A DNA stretch of 64,000 nucleotides from Chamaea fasciata. Taxonomy: Eukaryota > Chordata > Aves > Passeriformes > Sylviidae. The translations under genes were made by a program, and so were the position numbers. The notes beneath the pieces were generated by a model, which worked only from the letters and a program-made list of their open reading frames with translations, was not told the DNA's origin and made no database searches. The stretch lies in contig JARCOQ010000002.1 in NCBI GenBank assembly GCA_029207755.1, forward strand, positions 59,263,576 to 59,327,575, read 5' to 3'. Positions 12,847 through 24,600 of this stretch are shown piece after piece. Every line of letters starts with the position of its first letter. The first letter of the stretch is position 1.

Positions 12847-13208
12847 TGCAGCACATCAAACATTTGCTGCTGCAATGCAGATTGAAACCTACAAAGCTTC
12901 AGGATGGTCAGTGATTGTATCTTGCTATGATGCAAAGATGTGATGTATCTTTTCCCACTATCGTATGACTTTCAGAGTCAGTTATCTTTATTTTTACAAG
13001 GCAACAGTAAACAAATTTTAAAATTACACTACTCCATCTGAAAGTAAAGAAAAATAAGAACACATCTATCAAGGAGACAACAAGAATTCAGATCATCTGG
13101 AGCAAGAGCCAAGTGCAATGCTTTGTCATCTGATACTCTGCATAAATGAAAAACTTAGGTTCCTCTTTTTTTTTCCATGTTCTTAGCAAAAAATAGAATT
13201 TAGTGGTT

Positions 13209-14284
13209 TGTATTGGGTTTGCTGAGCTAATGTTCTTCACAGCAGCTAGAAAGGTGTGGTGGTGTCTGGAGTAGTTTACTGGTTTATTCACTCACCCGAC
13301 TGCATGCAATTTTGTATCCTTTAGGTTCAGTGGGTCTGAACCTCAGGCTGAAGCCTAGAGAGGGCATGGAAGAAGAAAGAGTGACTCTCACGTGGGTTGA
13401 AGCTAGATGCTTATTGCTCCCACACAGCCATGTCCAGAGAGTGACTCCTGGGGTTCTTGTTTCAGCTTTTGTATGGGGGGTGTGGAAAGGGGCAAGGGGG
13501 AACCATAACAAATACCAGGTAAGGAGGGAGTGACCAAGACAGAAAGACAATACACAGGACATCTGATACGTGATACAGGGCAGAGAAGTCATAGGCTCTG
13601 CCAATCACCCCAGCCTCTCACCAGTGTCTGGGCTGGGTTGCAGGGAGATGGACAGGACCCACAGCTAGAGAAAAACCAAACGGGTTAAAACACGGGGTAG
13701 TCTGGAACAGACCATTCTACATAAAATTACAAACTAATAATTTCACACTGCTACAGTATGGGGCTGTGGTCTGGATTTGTGCTGGAAAGTGTTGATAACA
13801 CAGGGATATTTTTGTTATGGTTGAGCAGTGCTGGCATGGAGTCAAGGTCTTTTCTGCCTCTCACCCCACCCCATCAGTGAGAAGGTTGCAAGTGCACAAG
13901 GAATTGTAAGGAGACACAACTGGGACAGCTGATCCCAGCTGACCAAAAGGATATCCCAGACCATATGGCATCATTCTCAGCACATAAAGCTGGGGGAGGA
14001 AGAAGGAAGTTGGGGGAATATTTGTAGTGGTGGCATTTATCTTCTCAAGTCACTGTTCCATGTGGTGAGCCCTGCTTCCCTGGAGATGGCTGAACACCTG
14101 CCTGCCAGTGGGAGATGGCAAATTAATTCCTTGTTTTTTATGACTTTTCCTTTATCTTGTGAACTTCATCTCAATCCATGGGTTTTCCCATTTTTGCTCT
14201 TCTGATTCTCTCCCCCATCCCAACCCTAGATAATAAGCAAGCAGATGCTTGAGGGTAGCTGCTGGCTGAGGTTCATCCACAACA
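13209..14284 (+). mobile_element. Endogenous retrovirus solo LTR, plus strand, interrupted
   Basis: The outer parts (13209 to about 13250 and about 13748-14284) resemble a common bird retroviral LTR. Landmarks are the opening TGTATTGGGTTTGCTGAGC, GATTTGTGCTG..GTGTTGATAACACAGGGAT after the interruption, a TATA-like CACATAAAGCTGGGG near 13980, GGAGATGGCTGAACACCTGCCTGCC near 14083, and a 3' end at GGCTGAGGTTCATCCACAACA. The ends are TG and CA as expected for an LTR. No flanking internal retroviral sequence or second LTR is seen, so it is a solo LTR left by recombination. I could not find a matching target-site duplication. Family assignment is from memory. Confidence 0.75.
13255..13747 (-). mobile_element. 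Putative second LTR nested in the first, minus strand
   Basis: This about 493-bp block interrupts the outer LTR between CACAGCAGCTAG and CTACAGTATGGGGCTGTGG, sequences that would be almost adjacent in an uninterrupted copy. On the minus strand it starts TGTGAAATTATTAG and ends CCAGACACCACCACA, so it has TG..CA ends. It has a TATA-like stretch (TATACAAAAG, plus-strand position about 13467-13476) and an AATAAA about 26 nt before its 3' end. These are features of a retroviral LTR. A short TSD is not clear (GCTAG versus GCTAC flank it, offset from the TG/CA ends), so the exact boundaries are uncertain. A minus-strand frame of 106 codons through it is not recognisable. Confidence 0.55.
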
Positions 14285-15934
14285 CGTATCCAGACTGGCA
14301 AAGGGACATTACATAAATGTATTTTACTTAGTTACACTATTATTAGTTGCTTCATTAATAAAATCATTATTTTTAATGTCTTTCTTAGAGGCTTGATTTA
14401 TTTAAAAAAAAAAAAAAGAAAAAAAACTAAATTAAAACACCTATTACAGAGACTACTTTCCTAACTCTAATTTTGCAACACTTCACTCCTTTCTAATTGA
14501 GTCTTTTATACATTTTTGGCTTTTGACTCCTTCATTCAGGCCAGTAAAAGTGTTTTAAAGGATTTGTTTTGCTGCAATGCTTGTGACAGAGCCAATTTGC
14601 TGCAACAGACATTTCAGCATTCTGTGCAGTGGCTATCAGAACAAAGCAAAACATATGGAGTCTTAGAGATACTGTCTTAAAATCTGGCCCCATGTTCCAA
14701 GATTGATCTGTATAATGCATCCTGTCCCTAGCACAATTCTGAATGTCATGTCTATTACCTCAAAGGTCCTTTCAAAGACCAACCTGGAGTCTATATTTTG
14801 TTAGTTTTATAATGAAACTGCTTATGATCAAAACAGGTATTTTAATGCAGCATTTTTCTGTCTGCTGTAATCCACAATTACCTCAAAGAGATATATAGAG
14901 AGATATATCAATATGTCAATTACCTTTAATTAAATGAATATTATCTCTTTGGAATAAAGTCTTTGCCAAAATATGAAAAGAAGTGTTGCAAGTTGGCTAG
15001 CCAACCTTTCATCAGTTGGCTGATTGCTGACAGCCCACTGGTACATGACTCAAGAGCCAGAATATCATTTGCTAACATATTGGGAAAATTATTTCTGGCA
15101 CCAAACTGCACCTGCATGTTATAAGAAAATGCTTTTAGACATTTCCACAACCAGAGCAATGAGGCCAACAGAACAAATCTGGTTGTCAAGTCTTGTATGC
15201 ATGTCACTGCATTAATACAGCATTAATTTGATTTCTCTAGATAAATCTTAGTGAACAAAACCAGGAACAGCAAATTGATAAATTTTGAAAGTAGGTAGAG
15301 AGCATTTACAAAAGACTTTTTAAAGGCTGGAAACCACTAATAAATGGACAAAAATAAGGACTTCGATATGTTTCTCCCTGGTGAGGGAGGTCCCTCCCCA
15401 AATCCTAAAAGAGGCAAGACTGAAGATGCATGTTTCAACAGTTCCCTGCTGAAAAGTTAGTTCAGGCCTTTCCTCCCCTCCTCATAGTGCAAAGGTGTCC
15501 TTACATATTTCTGCTATACCATTCCCAGATGGTGTATATAACTTCAGGTCTATGATTTTTGCTACAGGACCAGGAAGCTAAAAGTTAGGTATCTTTAGAA
15601 CAATTTTAAAAATTTAAGTACCTAAATGAGATATTATGGGTGGAATTCAGAACAAGTGATATCACTTATGTAACCTCAGACACTTTATTGAGATACCTAA
15701 GATAAACCTCCTTAAATTCCTTCAGTGGAGAGAAAAAAACACTCCAAGAAGTTAATGCAGCTCATTAAAATCAGTACCATCACATTGTCTTTCTTCATGG
15801 AATACTAACTTTATTACCATGGGTTCTTGACTTCTGTGCCTCAGTTAGATGGTAAGAACATTCTGTAGATATCCTGGGGCAAATTATCAGCTAAATAATT
15901 TTATCCATGTACATCCCACTGTGATATGGCAGTA
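14285..15934. other. Non-coding DNA, no gene recognised
   Basis: AT-rich sequence with an A-rich tract at 14404-14427 and short unrecognised frames only. No repeat family was identified. Confidence 0.65.
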
Positions 15935-16037
15935 ATCTCCTTTCCTTCAGCATGGATTCACTAAGAAGAAATCATGCTTCACCGATCTGATAGGCTTCTG
16001 TGATGACACGGCAGGATACGTCAATGATGGCAGAGCG

Positions 16038-16262
16038 GTGGAGGTTGTCTGCCTCAACTTCAGGAATGCTTTTGATGTTTTTCATAATAAGATCAGGAAA
16101 TGTAGATTAAGTGAATGGACAAGTAAGCTCAGGAAATGTGGATTAAGTGAATGGACATGGAGTTATATCCAGAACCGGCTGAATGGCAGAGCTCAGAGGG
16201 TCATGATCAGCAGAGTAGAATCCAGTTGGAGGCCTGCAGTCAGTAGCATTCCCCAGAGATAA
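16038..16262 (+). pseudogene. CR1 reverse transcriptase fragment with internal duplication
   Basis: A 74-codon frame covering the FSKAFD-type box (here FRNAFD, so the aspartate is retained) to the PQG box (here PQR followed by a stop). Residues IRKCRLSEWTSK are followed by LRKCGLSEWTWS, an in-frame copy of the same twelve positions. CR1 proteins normally have a single KCGLDEWT-like motif. It cannot encode an active enzyme. Confidence 0.85.
16093..16164 (+). repeat. 36-bp tandem duplication inside CR1
   Basis: Two units of 36 bp begin at 16093 and 16129. Each starts TCAGGAAATGT and contains GATTAAGTGAATGGACA. They differ at only a few positions (one A/G inside the shared core and several at the unit ends). 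The period is a multiple of three. Confidence 0.93.
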
Positions 16263-16956
16263 ATACTGGATCCAGCTTTATTCAACTTGTTTATCTGTGA
16301 CCTGGATGAAGAGATAGAATGTGCCCTCAGCAAGTTTGCTGAGGAGTGGCTGACACACGTGGAGGCTGTGCTGCCATTCAGTGGGACCTTGATAGGCTGG
16401 AGATTTGGGCAGAGAGAAACCTACTGAGGTTCAGCAAGGGCAAGTGTTGGGTCCTGCACCTGGGGAGGAATAACCAGCACAAGCTGAGGTCTGAACTACT
16501 GCAGAGCAGCTGTGCTGGGAAGGACCTGGGAGTCTTGATGGATGACAAGTTGATAATGAGATGTATTGTCATTTTTAATCCTTTCTAACTTAAACTGTGA
16601 TATCTCACTTTGCATCTCACTTCCAGTAGGTTATGGAGACATCAATTAGACTAGTGCACAGGAGAGTAGTATTTGGACTGTCCTATGTCCTTTTGGTCTC
16701 AGGCTATGTGAATTGTCCTTAATGGACAACTAAGTAGGCAAAAGAAACCACTCTAGTACTTCCTTTCCTATTTGAAGGAAGGTGAGTAAGCACAAGAGAC
16801 AAGCAGGTAATTTATAGTTAAACATTTTCCTTTGATCTGTATATTGCTTTTTCTATTTCAGGCTAATTTGATTAAGTACGCACAAAAGGGGAGCCAAAGG
16901 AGTAAGGTTTTTTTCTTTAGGCATCTAGCCAGGAAATGCAGTAGTAGAAACCTAAT

Positions 16957-17018
16957 TTATTATTGTTATTGTTATTGTTATTGTTATTGTTATTGTTGTT
17001 ATTATTATTATTATTATT
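16957..17018. repeat. TTATTG and TTA microsatellite
   Basis: About seven TTATTG units grade into TTA trinucleotides, ending at TTATTATTGATC. The tyrosine/cysteine-repeat frame through it is compositional. Confidence 0.95.
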
Positions 17019-19520
17019 GATCAATCTCCAGCTGATACACATAATTGACTCAAAATAACAGAGGAGCTGAATTAAATCTGAAATATTTGAGCATACTTAA
17101 TATGGTGTTTTTCAGCACTAAAAGCTTGAATAGTTTCAACTGCTTTCAATACTACTGAAAATGTAGGTAAAATTGTATTATGGCTTCACAAGTTATTGTG
17201 TGTCAGCTGAACTTCAATAACTGACGGTATGGATGCTGTTACCCCACTGCAAATATGAAGAAAAATGCTCTAGCTTATGTCCTCTCTTGTTAAGACTTAA
17301 GCAAATGCATTTCATATTACATTTCCTGTCAGTTACACAGTCAAAGTACAAAGTAATTACCTACATCCGATTTAGTCATCTAGATGCCTTTTATAAAGCA
17401 CAGGGAGGAATGGCAGCTGTGTGGAGTGATTCATCTCATTCTAAAGTAGACAGCTGAAGTATATCAGAAGAAATATGCCTTAAAAGTACCTATTTCTTTT
17501 TTACTAGGGAACCTTCCTGTTTACATGCAGACATCTCACCAAATTTGTAGAAGACAAACCCAGTCACAGCAGCTCAGCTTACACACAACAACTAATTTCT
17601 AACAATAATTCATTTGTATGTTTGAGCTGTGAAGACTTTTTCTATTTAAAGAGAGAGAAATGTACTGTTGGCTGCAAGCACTTATTGCTGATGCATACAC
17701 CACATTCCCCTGCTTGGCCTGGCTGTGAAATGTTAAATACATGAGGAATCACAGGTTAAAGGACTGACACTGACTTCAGTCCTTCTGGTGCTCCAAGGAG
17801 ACACAGGTCTGTGTCCTCCATGCTAAGCAAGACCTGTGGACAGAAGAAAACCCCAGTTGCAGCTTCATAAATTGCAAGTTCAGAATACACACTTGTTTTA
17901 AATGAGTTCGGCAGGAAATATTTAGTGGTGTAACTGAGAAAAATAAACAATTTGAGTCTTGCTTATATCACCATCTTGCCACCAATTATATACCTTTATG
18001 CTTTGTTTATAGTTAAAAATGGGAAGAAGTTGAACAGCAGAACTGGACTAGACATACATCTTACTAGATAGGTACACATTGCTGACAAAGGAGAGCAATT
18101 ACAAAGCAACAAAAAACTAAGAAAAATTCATCATCAATTAAGTTAGCCAGCAATTTGCAAGGTTTACTCATTCTTCAAATCTCCATTCTATCATAGAAAG
18201 ATTTCATCTTGATGAGTCAATTTCACTGAAAATCCTAATTTCTCTGACCCAAAACTTCAATTCAATAGTCTAGATTAAGACTTTTCCAGGAGAAATGCTG
18301 CCACAAGTCAACTACCAATGAATTGAAAGAGGAATATCAATTAAAAGATAAAAATTTCTGTGCTTCATATTAAAAAAAAAATGAACAGTGTTCTGTTCTA
18401 AGTTGCTTAGAAATTATTCAAAGTGATTTAGAAGAACATAAATATATAGAATTTATCTTAAGAATGAAAATGTCCTTCCCTGCCAAATCAAAATTGCTGT
18501 CAATGTCTTGTCTGTGATCCATGGTATTTAGAAACAATACTGCTGAGATACAATATGTTTTGCAAGGTGGATCATGGATCTTAGTTAATTAGGAGATTAT
18601 CTGCTAAGTGCTGTTCTTTATTTGAATTCATAACATCATGACTGTAGCAACAGTTAAGTTGCATCTAATGATGCACTTCATTATAACCACATGTTTTTAG
18701 AGGCTTATAACTTTGTATAAATTCTCTGCTTATAAAGTTATTTGCAGTCCAAAGAAGGCATTGTGAAACAGTCTGACACAACACCATTTGACTGCTTAGG
18801 ATTTGCATGTTCAAAAATGTGCTACTTCTTTTGCCTCCCTCTTGATGACACATTAACATACTTGTCATCTTATGGTACTCAAAACTCACCAGATTTTCTT
18901 AAGGCGCCAGCTTGCAGTTCTCAACAAGTAGAAATGCTTCTGACACATTTGGGAGAGTGCTTAGAAATAACACAGGTTTAAGTGTTGCTCAGTTAGGGAA
19001 AGGTCAGCGGTACTTGGAACTGCCCAAAAGGAGCAGTAATGCTGAAGAAACTATCTAGATTTGTTACATTTTCCAGTCAGTGGTAAGAGACCAGTCCACT
19101 GGCATAGGAAATCATGTTTCTTGCTTTTTCCCTCTCAAAACAAAGTAGACACAAATTTGTTTATACTGGCTGGAAAAAAAATATTTACCTGTCCTAAACA
19201 ATTATTATCCTGTAAGGATACTACAGTTAAAGAGGTGACCATGCATATCAACATCTGACATGTGGCCACAGCTCACTGGGTTTGAGTCTAGGCGTTCTGT
19301 GTTGAAATATGGGTCTGGACATCTAGCTGCTATTCTCACGTGATCCCCAGGGTAACAGTTTAGTGATGGTGTCAAATTAATTAAGCACCTCAGAAAAGCA
19401 GCTGTAGAATCCCATCCAGCCTCCAGAATAATGCCAGTGAGGCACGAGCTGTCACCTCCTCACATTTGCTCAACACAAAACCAAACCCACTGAGGTCAGC
19501 TTGACTGGGAATTTGCGGAT

Positions 19521-19597
19521 GGAAAAAAAAAAAAAATTGAATTTTTTTTTTTTTTAAAAAAAGGGAAAGAAGGAAAAAAAAAAAAAACAACACCAAG
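19521..19597. repeat. A14/T14 inverted repeat plus A-rich tract
   Basis: A run of 14 A (19523-19536), a 5-base spacer (TTGAA), then 14 T (19542-19555), followed by A runs to about 19587. The two homopolymers form a self-complementary stem. Compositional evidence only. Confidence 0.9.
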
Positions 19598-21586
19598 AAA
19601 AAAAGCCTTGGAATTACTTGGTCTTACAGCAGTTGCTGAATCTTCACAAAAATGAAGCTGTGTACACCACAGTAAGAAACAATGGTCACAAACGGAGGCA
19701 ATATCACAAGAAGTATCCTTCTTGTCTTATGAGGCTGTCACTCCAAATGGCATATACTGTGAAGCAATAAGCAACAACTTCTCTGGATCCCAGAAAAGAG
19801 AGAGATAAATGGCATTGAATTGGCTGTGTCTCCCAAAAATGTCTCAAAGAAACTATAGCCACAGCAGGCTGAGCAGATGAGCCCTCAGAGACTGGGCTCA
19901 GAGTCTCAGACAGAAAAGAAAGATTTATTTCCATCTGGCAACAATGATGCTGATGTCTCAGAGAGACCCACTGCGCTCTGCAGCGGCACCTAGCAATTCT
20001 AAAACTGGGTGGACATAATTAGCTTGATTAGTCATCTGCTTATAAAATTCAAAATTTTACATTCTGTTTATGTTGCTTTACAGCTATATTTGGCAGAGAA
20101 AGAAGGATGTGGGCAACTGAACCTTTAAGAGGCTAAGATGAGCCAAACCAAAGCAGTCACTGTCATCTGCTGTCTTGTTATATTATTCAGGAACTCCTGT
20201 TATACAGTATGGATTGCCTAGGAACTCGAATGCCAAATGTAGCAATCCTCCATCATACTGCTTGGCACTGAGTGACTGCTGAAAAACACAGCAGCCTTGG
20301 TGGCTGACAACCTCTATATATTCACAGGACAGCTACAGCATGAACAGCTTATAATACAACTTTCTCCACTCTGCCCTGTCAAAATATCACTATACTCTGA
20401 AGCTTTTCATAGGTTTACAGCATTACTAGAAATTCCACTCCTATTAAAAAGCCTAATTTTCTCTTCATTCTGCTAAATATTGGTAGCAGCAGTAATTTGG
20501 GAGAGACTCCTCTAATTTTGAGCAGAGGTTTGTGACAGCATGGCAGGGCAGGAGGACTTCATGTTTCTAGCCATAATCTCTCAGCAAAACCAGTAAGTAC
20601 TGAGGGGTAAATATGGTTTTTCAGCACACACTGGACCTACAGACTTCAAAGAATAAAACAAATTTAAAAGCTGACCTCTGAGTGCTGAGCCTTTGTAGTT
20701 CTCAAATCCAGAGTAGATATGACTATGAAATATTTTGTTAGATTTTACTGAAAATCTCCAGTTGGAACTTCTAACTTGTTGGAAATCTGAAATTCAATGT
20801 AGAACTTTTTGGTCTTAATGCCACTTTTATTCCAAAACTTACTTTGATCATTTTTTGAAATCTTACACACTTCTTAATTCAATGGTTAATCTCCTTACAA
20901 AGTGTGTTAAATGCCTTTAAACATGTTAATGTGATTCCAGTTCCACATTCGCTCTTGCTAAGCCACAGACTAACAATTTTTTAATTCATAAGAGAAGACC
21001 CAACTAAAAGGTGAGTAGATTGTAGTTGCTAAAAGTTATATAACCAATGTATACAATAGGCAAATTAATAGATTCAGTGAAGCAAAGAGATTTGGAATTA
21101 TAGCACCTTTACTTTTTTCTGTCTTTCATTCTAAAAGGTGTGAACAATAGACTTGAAGTTAAATTCAGTGTCTGAAGTAAGCACTCCACTATGTTAACCT
21201 AGCAGCAAAAAGAACAGTAAACATGTATCATGAAAATAATCTTTCAGGATTCTTCAGAGCATAAGACGATTGCTCATTTTGAGGTGAAGCCCTCACTCTT
21301 TAGCCACCTTCTGTTGTTTTTCCAGATCTAAATTGGTTTTCTTCCAGAGAACAACCTGCTTTCTAAATCAAATGAGCACACCTGCTGTGTATACTAACTG
21401 TATTTCTGTGTCAAGGGGCACCCCATATATGCTAGAGTTGTTGAAAAGACAAATGGAAAAGACATCTTGATTTGGCAAGATGCTCTTGCCAATAAAGAAC
21501 AAACGGAAAGGACCCACATGAAGGCTGTAAAGCTTATCCAAAAAAGTGATCACACACACACAAGCGAATGGTATTACTTTAAAAGC

Positions 21587-21589
<3 letters not shown>

Positions 21590-21620
<31 letters not shown>
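21590..21620. repeat. 31-nt poly-A run
   Basis: An uninterrupted run of 31 A. An AATAAAG lies about 100 bp upstream, but no gene-like sequence precedes it and no flanking direct repeat was found, so I treat it as a simple repeat and not as a retrocopy tail. Confidence 0.93.
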
Positions 21621-21624
<4 letters not shown>

Positions 21625-24600
21625 CTGGAATACCTAGCAGGCAAATGAGGAATTTTTGTTTGTTTGTTGTTGGCTAAGGCTTTTTCATTGCGTTTTACAG
21701 CATAATATGAGGCCTAGGAACACTAGGCAATATTACTTTGTACTAGAGTTTAAGACTTGGTAAGTGTCTGTATTTTGCATAAAGCTATTGGATGAGGCTG
21801 TGCTTTCTGGCATAGCTTGCTACTGTTTGATAGCATTTTAAAAGCATACTGTGCTTGAACTATCAACACACAATAATTGTTAGCTTTATGCTCCACTAGT
21901 TACTTTGTTATGTGCAATGGAGTAATTGCTATGAAGTTTTGTATTGTGGCACTTTTGTCACAGTTGCTTATTAGATATGGAGCCTTATTTTGAACTTTTT
22001 ATTTGCTTTCTTTGCTGTCCCTTCCACAACATTAATAATGTACTGCAATTTAATTGAAAATTGGGCTAGAAAACATTAAAGGAAATTTCAGTGATTCCAG
22101 TCATTAAAGATTTACCCTTTCTGGCACGTAAGTGGGGTTCTTTACTGAGCACTTATTTATTTGATTTGTGCTTCAAACATGTATGGATTTAAATCCATTT
22201 CATTAAATAAAGCACTGGGCAAAAAGTAGTTATCTAGTGGGTTTTTCTTGCAATCATCTCAAAACACTAGCATTATGACATGGGAACTACTGTGCATCAC
22301 AGAAAAGAATGGGAAAATAAAGCATCTATCTAATACTTAAGAAAATACTAAGTACTAAAATAGATTTTTAAAAGCAGATTCAGATGGTGAAAAAGGAATT
22401 TAAACTCGGGTTTCAAGGTGTAAACTAGATAATTAAAGTTCATACTTAAAATTAGGACTGTACTTACTGTTTGTTGATTTTGGGGGGCTAGGAAGCAAAA
22501 TGTATGCTAAAGATGAGTGAGAATTCGTTTTTCACAAAACACGTCTCAGTTACATTTATTGTAAAGTTGATTATTTCTTTGATCCTAAAATGTTGATTTC
22601 TTTGGTCTTAATTTCTTAAGGTTAATGAACAGATCAATATTCTTAATGAACTGACCAATTTTCCTAGGAAGTGGATTTTGTTTAATTATTAGCAGGAGAA
22701 GTGGGACAGCAGGGACTATAGGACAAAAGTGTTTTTGGGCCATCTGGTTTGGTCCAGGGACCAAGGGAACTCTTCAAGCAACTTTAGCATGCCTGCTAGG
22801 GAGAGATAGCTACATACACAAAAGATAACAATAGATGTCTTCCAGGTAGCTCTGGCATCAGAAACACACACGGTGAGCCACAGGCACAGTCCCCAGCACC
22901 CACTGTAGCCACCACCATGGCACATCACAGACCCTAATGAACCTGGAGCTCCTGCAGGCAGATGCAGCTCTGCATGCCCAGTGCAGCAGAGATTTCTGGT
23001 GCTTCTCACTGGTTTCAGGGACAGTAATGATGGGCTACTTGTCTGCAGGACATGAGTCATGGAAAGGGTCTGTGTCACCAAGTAGCAGACCTGTGAGAAG
23101 TCAGAGGGCTGTGAAACATCATGGATTTAGAAACTCAGTTGTCTTTGTGAGGCAAACAAAATAGTTTTGATTAAAAGAGATAGGTTATGATTAAAATAAT
23201 TCTTAACTTTTTCCTACTTCTTGCTAGTTTTTGAATTTTTTTGGTTATTAATTTCCCCTCTGATTTTAGCTGTCGTAATTTCCTATTTTACGGGAACTGT
23301 TTCTGTCCACAACATATTCAAAACAACTAGCTCAGTCCCTAGAACTCCAGGTTCTCCATTCCCTAGTGAGAATCTTTGAGAAATATAAATTAAAATTAGT
23401 TTCAGTGCTTTGAATTAATTATTCCATTTATTGGTTATTATCTTGCTTTGTGGTTTTACGTGCCTCTGAACTGTAGATGGAATTAGAAAAGAGAGAATCA
23501 ACTAATTAATCTTGGGCTTCCAAAAGAGACAAAAGTGTTTGAAAGATAGGAAGAAAGTAAAGTAAAACTTCATCAAACTGAAAAAAACCCCAAAACTTAA
23601 AACTCAAAAAAAAAAAAAAAACCCACCCCAAAAAAACAACCATTTAAAAGATCATACAGTTATATAAAGCATAAATTTAGTTCATGTTTATGCACTGCAA
23701 TTATTCAGCATCTGTGGGTATCTCTATATTTGTATGTATAGAAATCTAATGCATTGGCAGAAAATGTCATGTTTCTACAGCACTCCAGAGATTATTAATA
23801 AAATATTTAATTCGGGAGGTTGCAATTTCATTTCCTAAATTATTTCACTGACCTTTTCCTAACTTATGTTGGTTCACAGTGGACGCATGAGCACTGCCAA
23901 AAAATAGAAATACACCTTTTACCAGTCACAGAAAAAAAAAAAGATAGGTGTTCAGAATCAGGTACTATTCAAAATAGGCATCGAGGACAAAAATTTTAGA
24001 ATGGGCACATATTGTGAAAATAATTCTTATACTCAAGTAACATATGCTGTGTGTCTAAAATGAAGTATAGCAAATGAGGATCTAGCAGAGATATTGGATA
24101 GTCATTCTGTGCAGAGTAGCACCAAGCTGGGTATGAGACTCACTAGTTTGACTCATGTCACAGCATTAAAAAAAAAATAATCTGTTGAAAGAAATCATGT
24201 CCTATTAACTTTGCCAAGCTGCATCTTGACTCTGTGTCGTATCTGATAAAGCTTAGTTTGGTTTAGGCTGGATCTAGGCTGAAGCTGGACATGAATTTTG
24301 CAATGCACATCTCATGGTGATGCCAATCATGGACTTCCTAGCCAGTGCCTCCACAGCTGTCGACATCTCTTCCTATTTCATGGTGAGGACACGTCATGGA
24401 GCAACAAAGCTTTTTCTTAAACCCATGTCTGTACCAGTTCTGCTCTGGGTTATGTGTGTAAATCTGTACCTACTTGCACTTTTAAAATATGTTTCCTCCT
24501 ACCACAAGCTATATCTATAAAACCATCTGTAGAGGCCCTTCCCATTAAGGGTGGGCTGTCACACCATCTCACCTAAAACATAGTATACCACCAGCACCAC

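Larger units (their letters stand above)
8161..13208. other. Non-coding AT-rich DNA, no gene recognised
   Basis: About 5 kb of low-GC sequence with only short, unrecognised open frames. It contains an A/AAT microsatellite (9498-9550), a GAAA/GA purine tract (10571-10640) and an ATTTTT/poly-T tract (12808-12846). No transposable element was recognised, although very old ones would be missed by eye. Confidence 0.65.
15935..16562 (+). mobile_element. CR1 LINE fragment, plus strand, truncated at both ends
   Basis: The segment follows the CR1 reverse-transcriptase coding region from a GFTKKKSCFTDLI-like start near 15952, through EVVCLNFRNAFDVFHNKI (CR1 VDVVYLDFSKAFD box) and LNGRAQRVMIS..ESSWRPAVSS.PQ, to KDLGVLMDDKL near 16528-16551, where it stops abruptly. 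Damage visible in it: a 36-bp in-frame tandem duplication (16093-16164), a TAA at 16260-16262 in place of the residue after PQG, and a deletion near 16340-16346 that removes the FADDTKLG box. The 3' end that LINEs normally keep is absent, so a later deletion removed it. Confidence 0.92.

Noticed and set aside
12808..12851. Poly-T followed by ATTGCAG as a splice acceptor
   Set aside because: No frame, donor site or conservation evidence supports an exon after it.
13284..13604. 106-codon minus-strand frame in the nested LTR
   Set aside because: Lies within LTR-like sequence, which is normally non-coding; no similarity recognised.
21480..21620. Processed pseudogene ending in a 31-A tail after AATAAAG
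   Set aside because: No coding or transcript-like sequence precedes the tail and no flanking direct repeat was seen; bird CR1 machinery rarely makes poly-A retrocopies.
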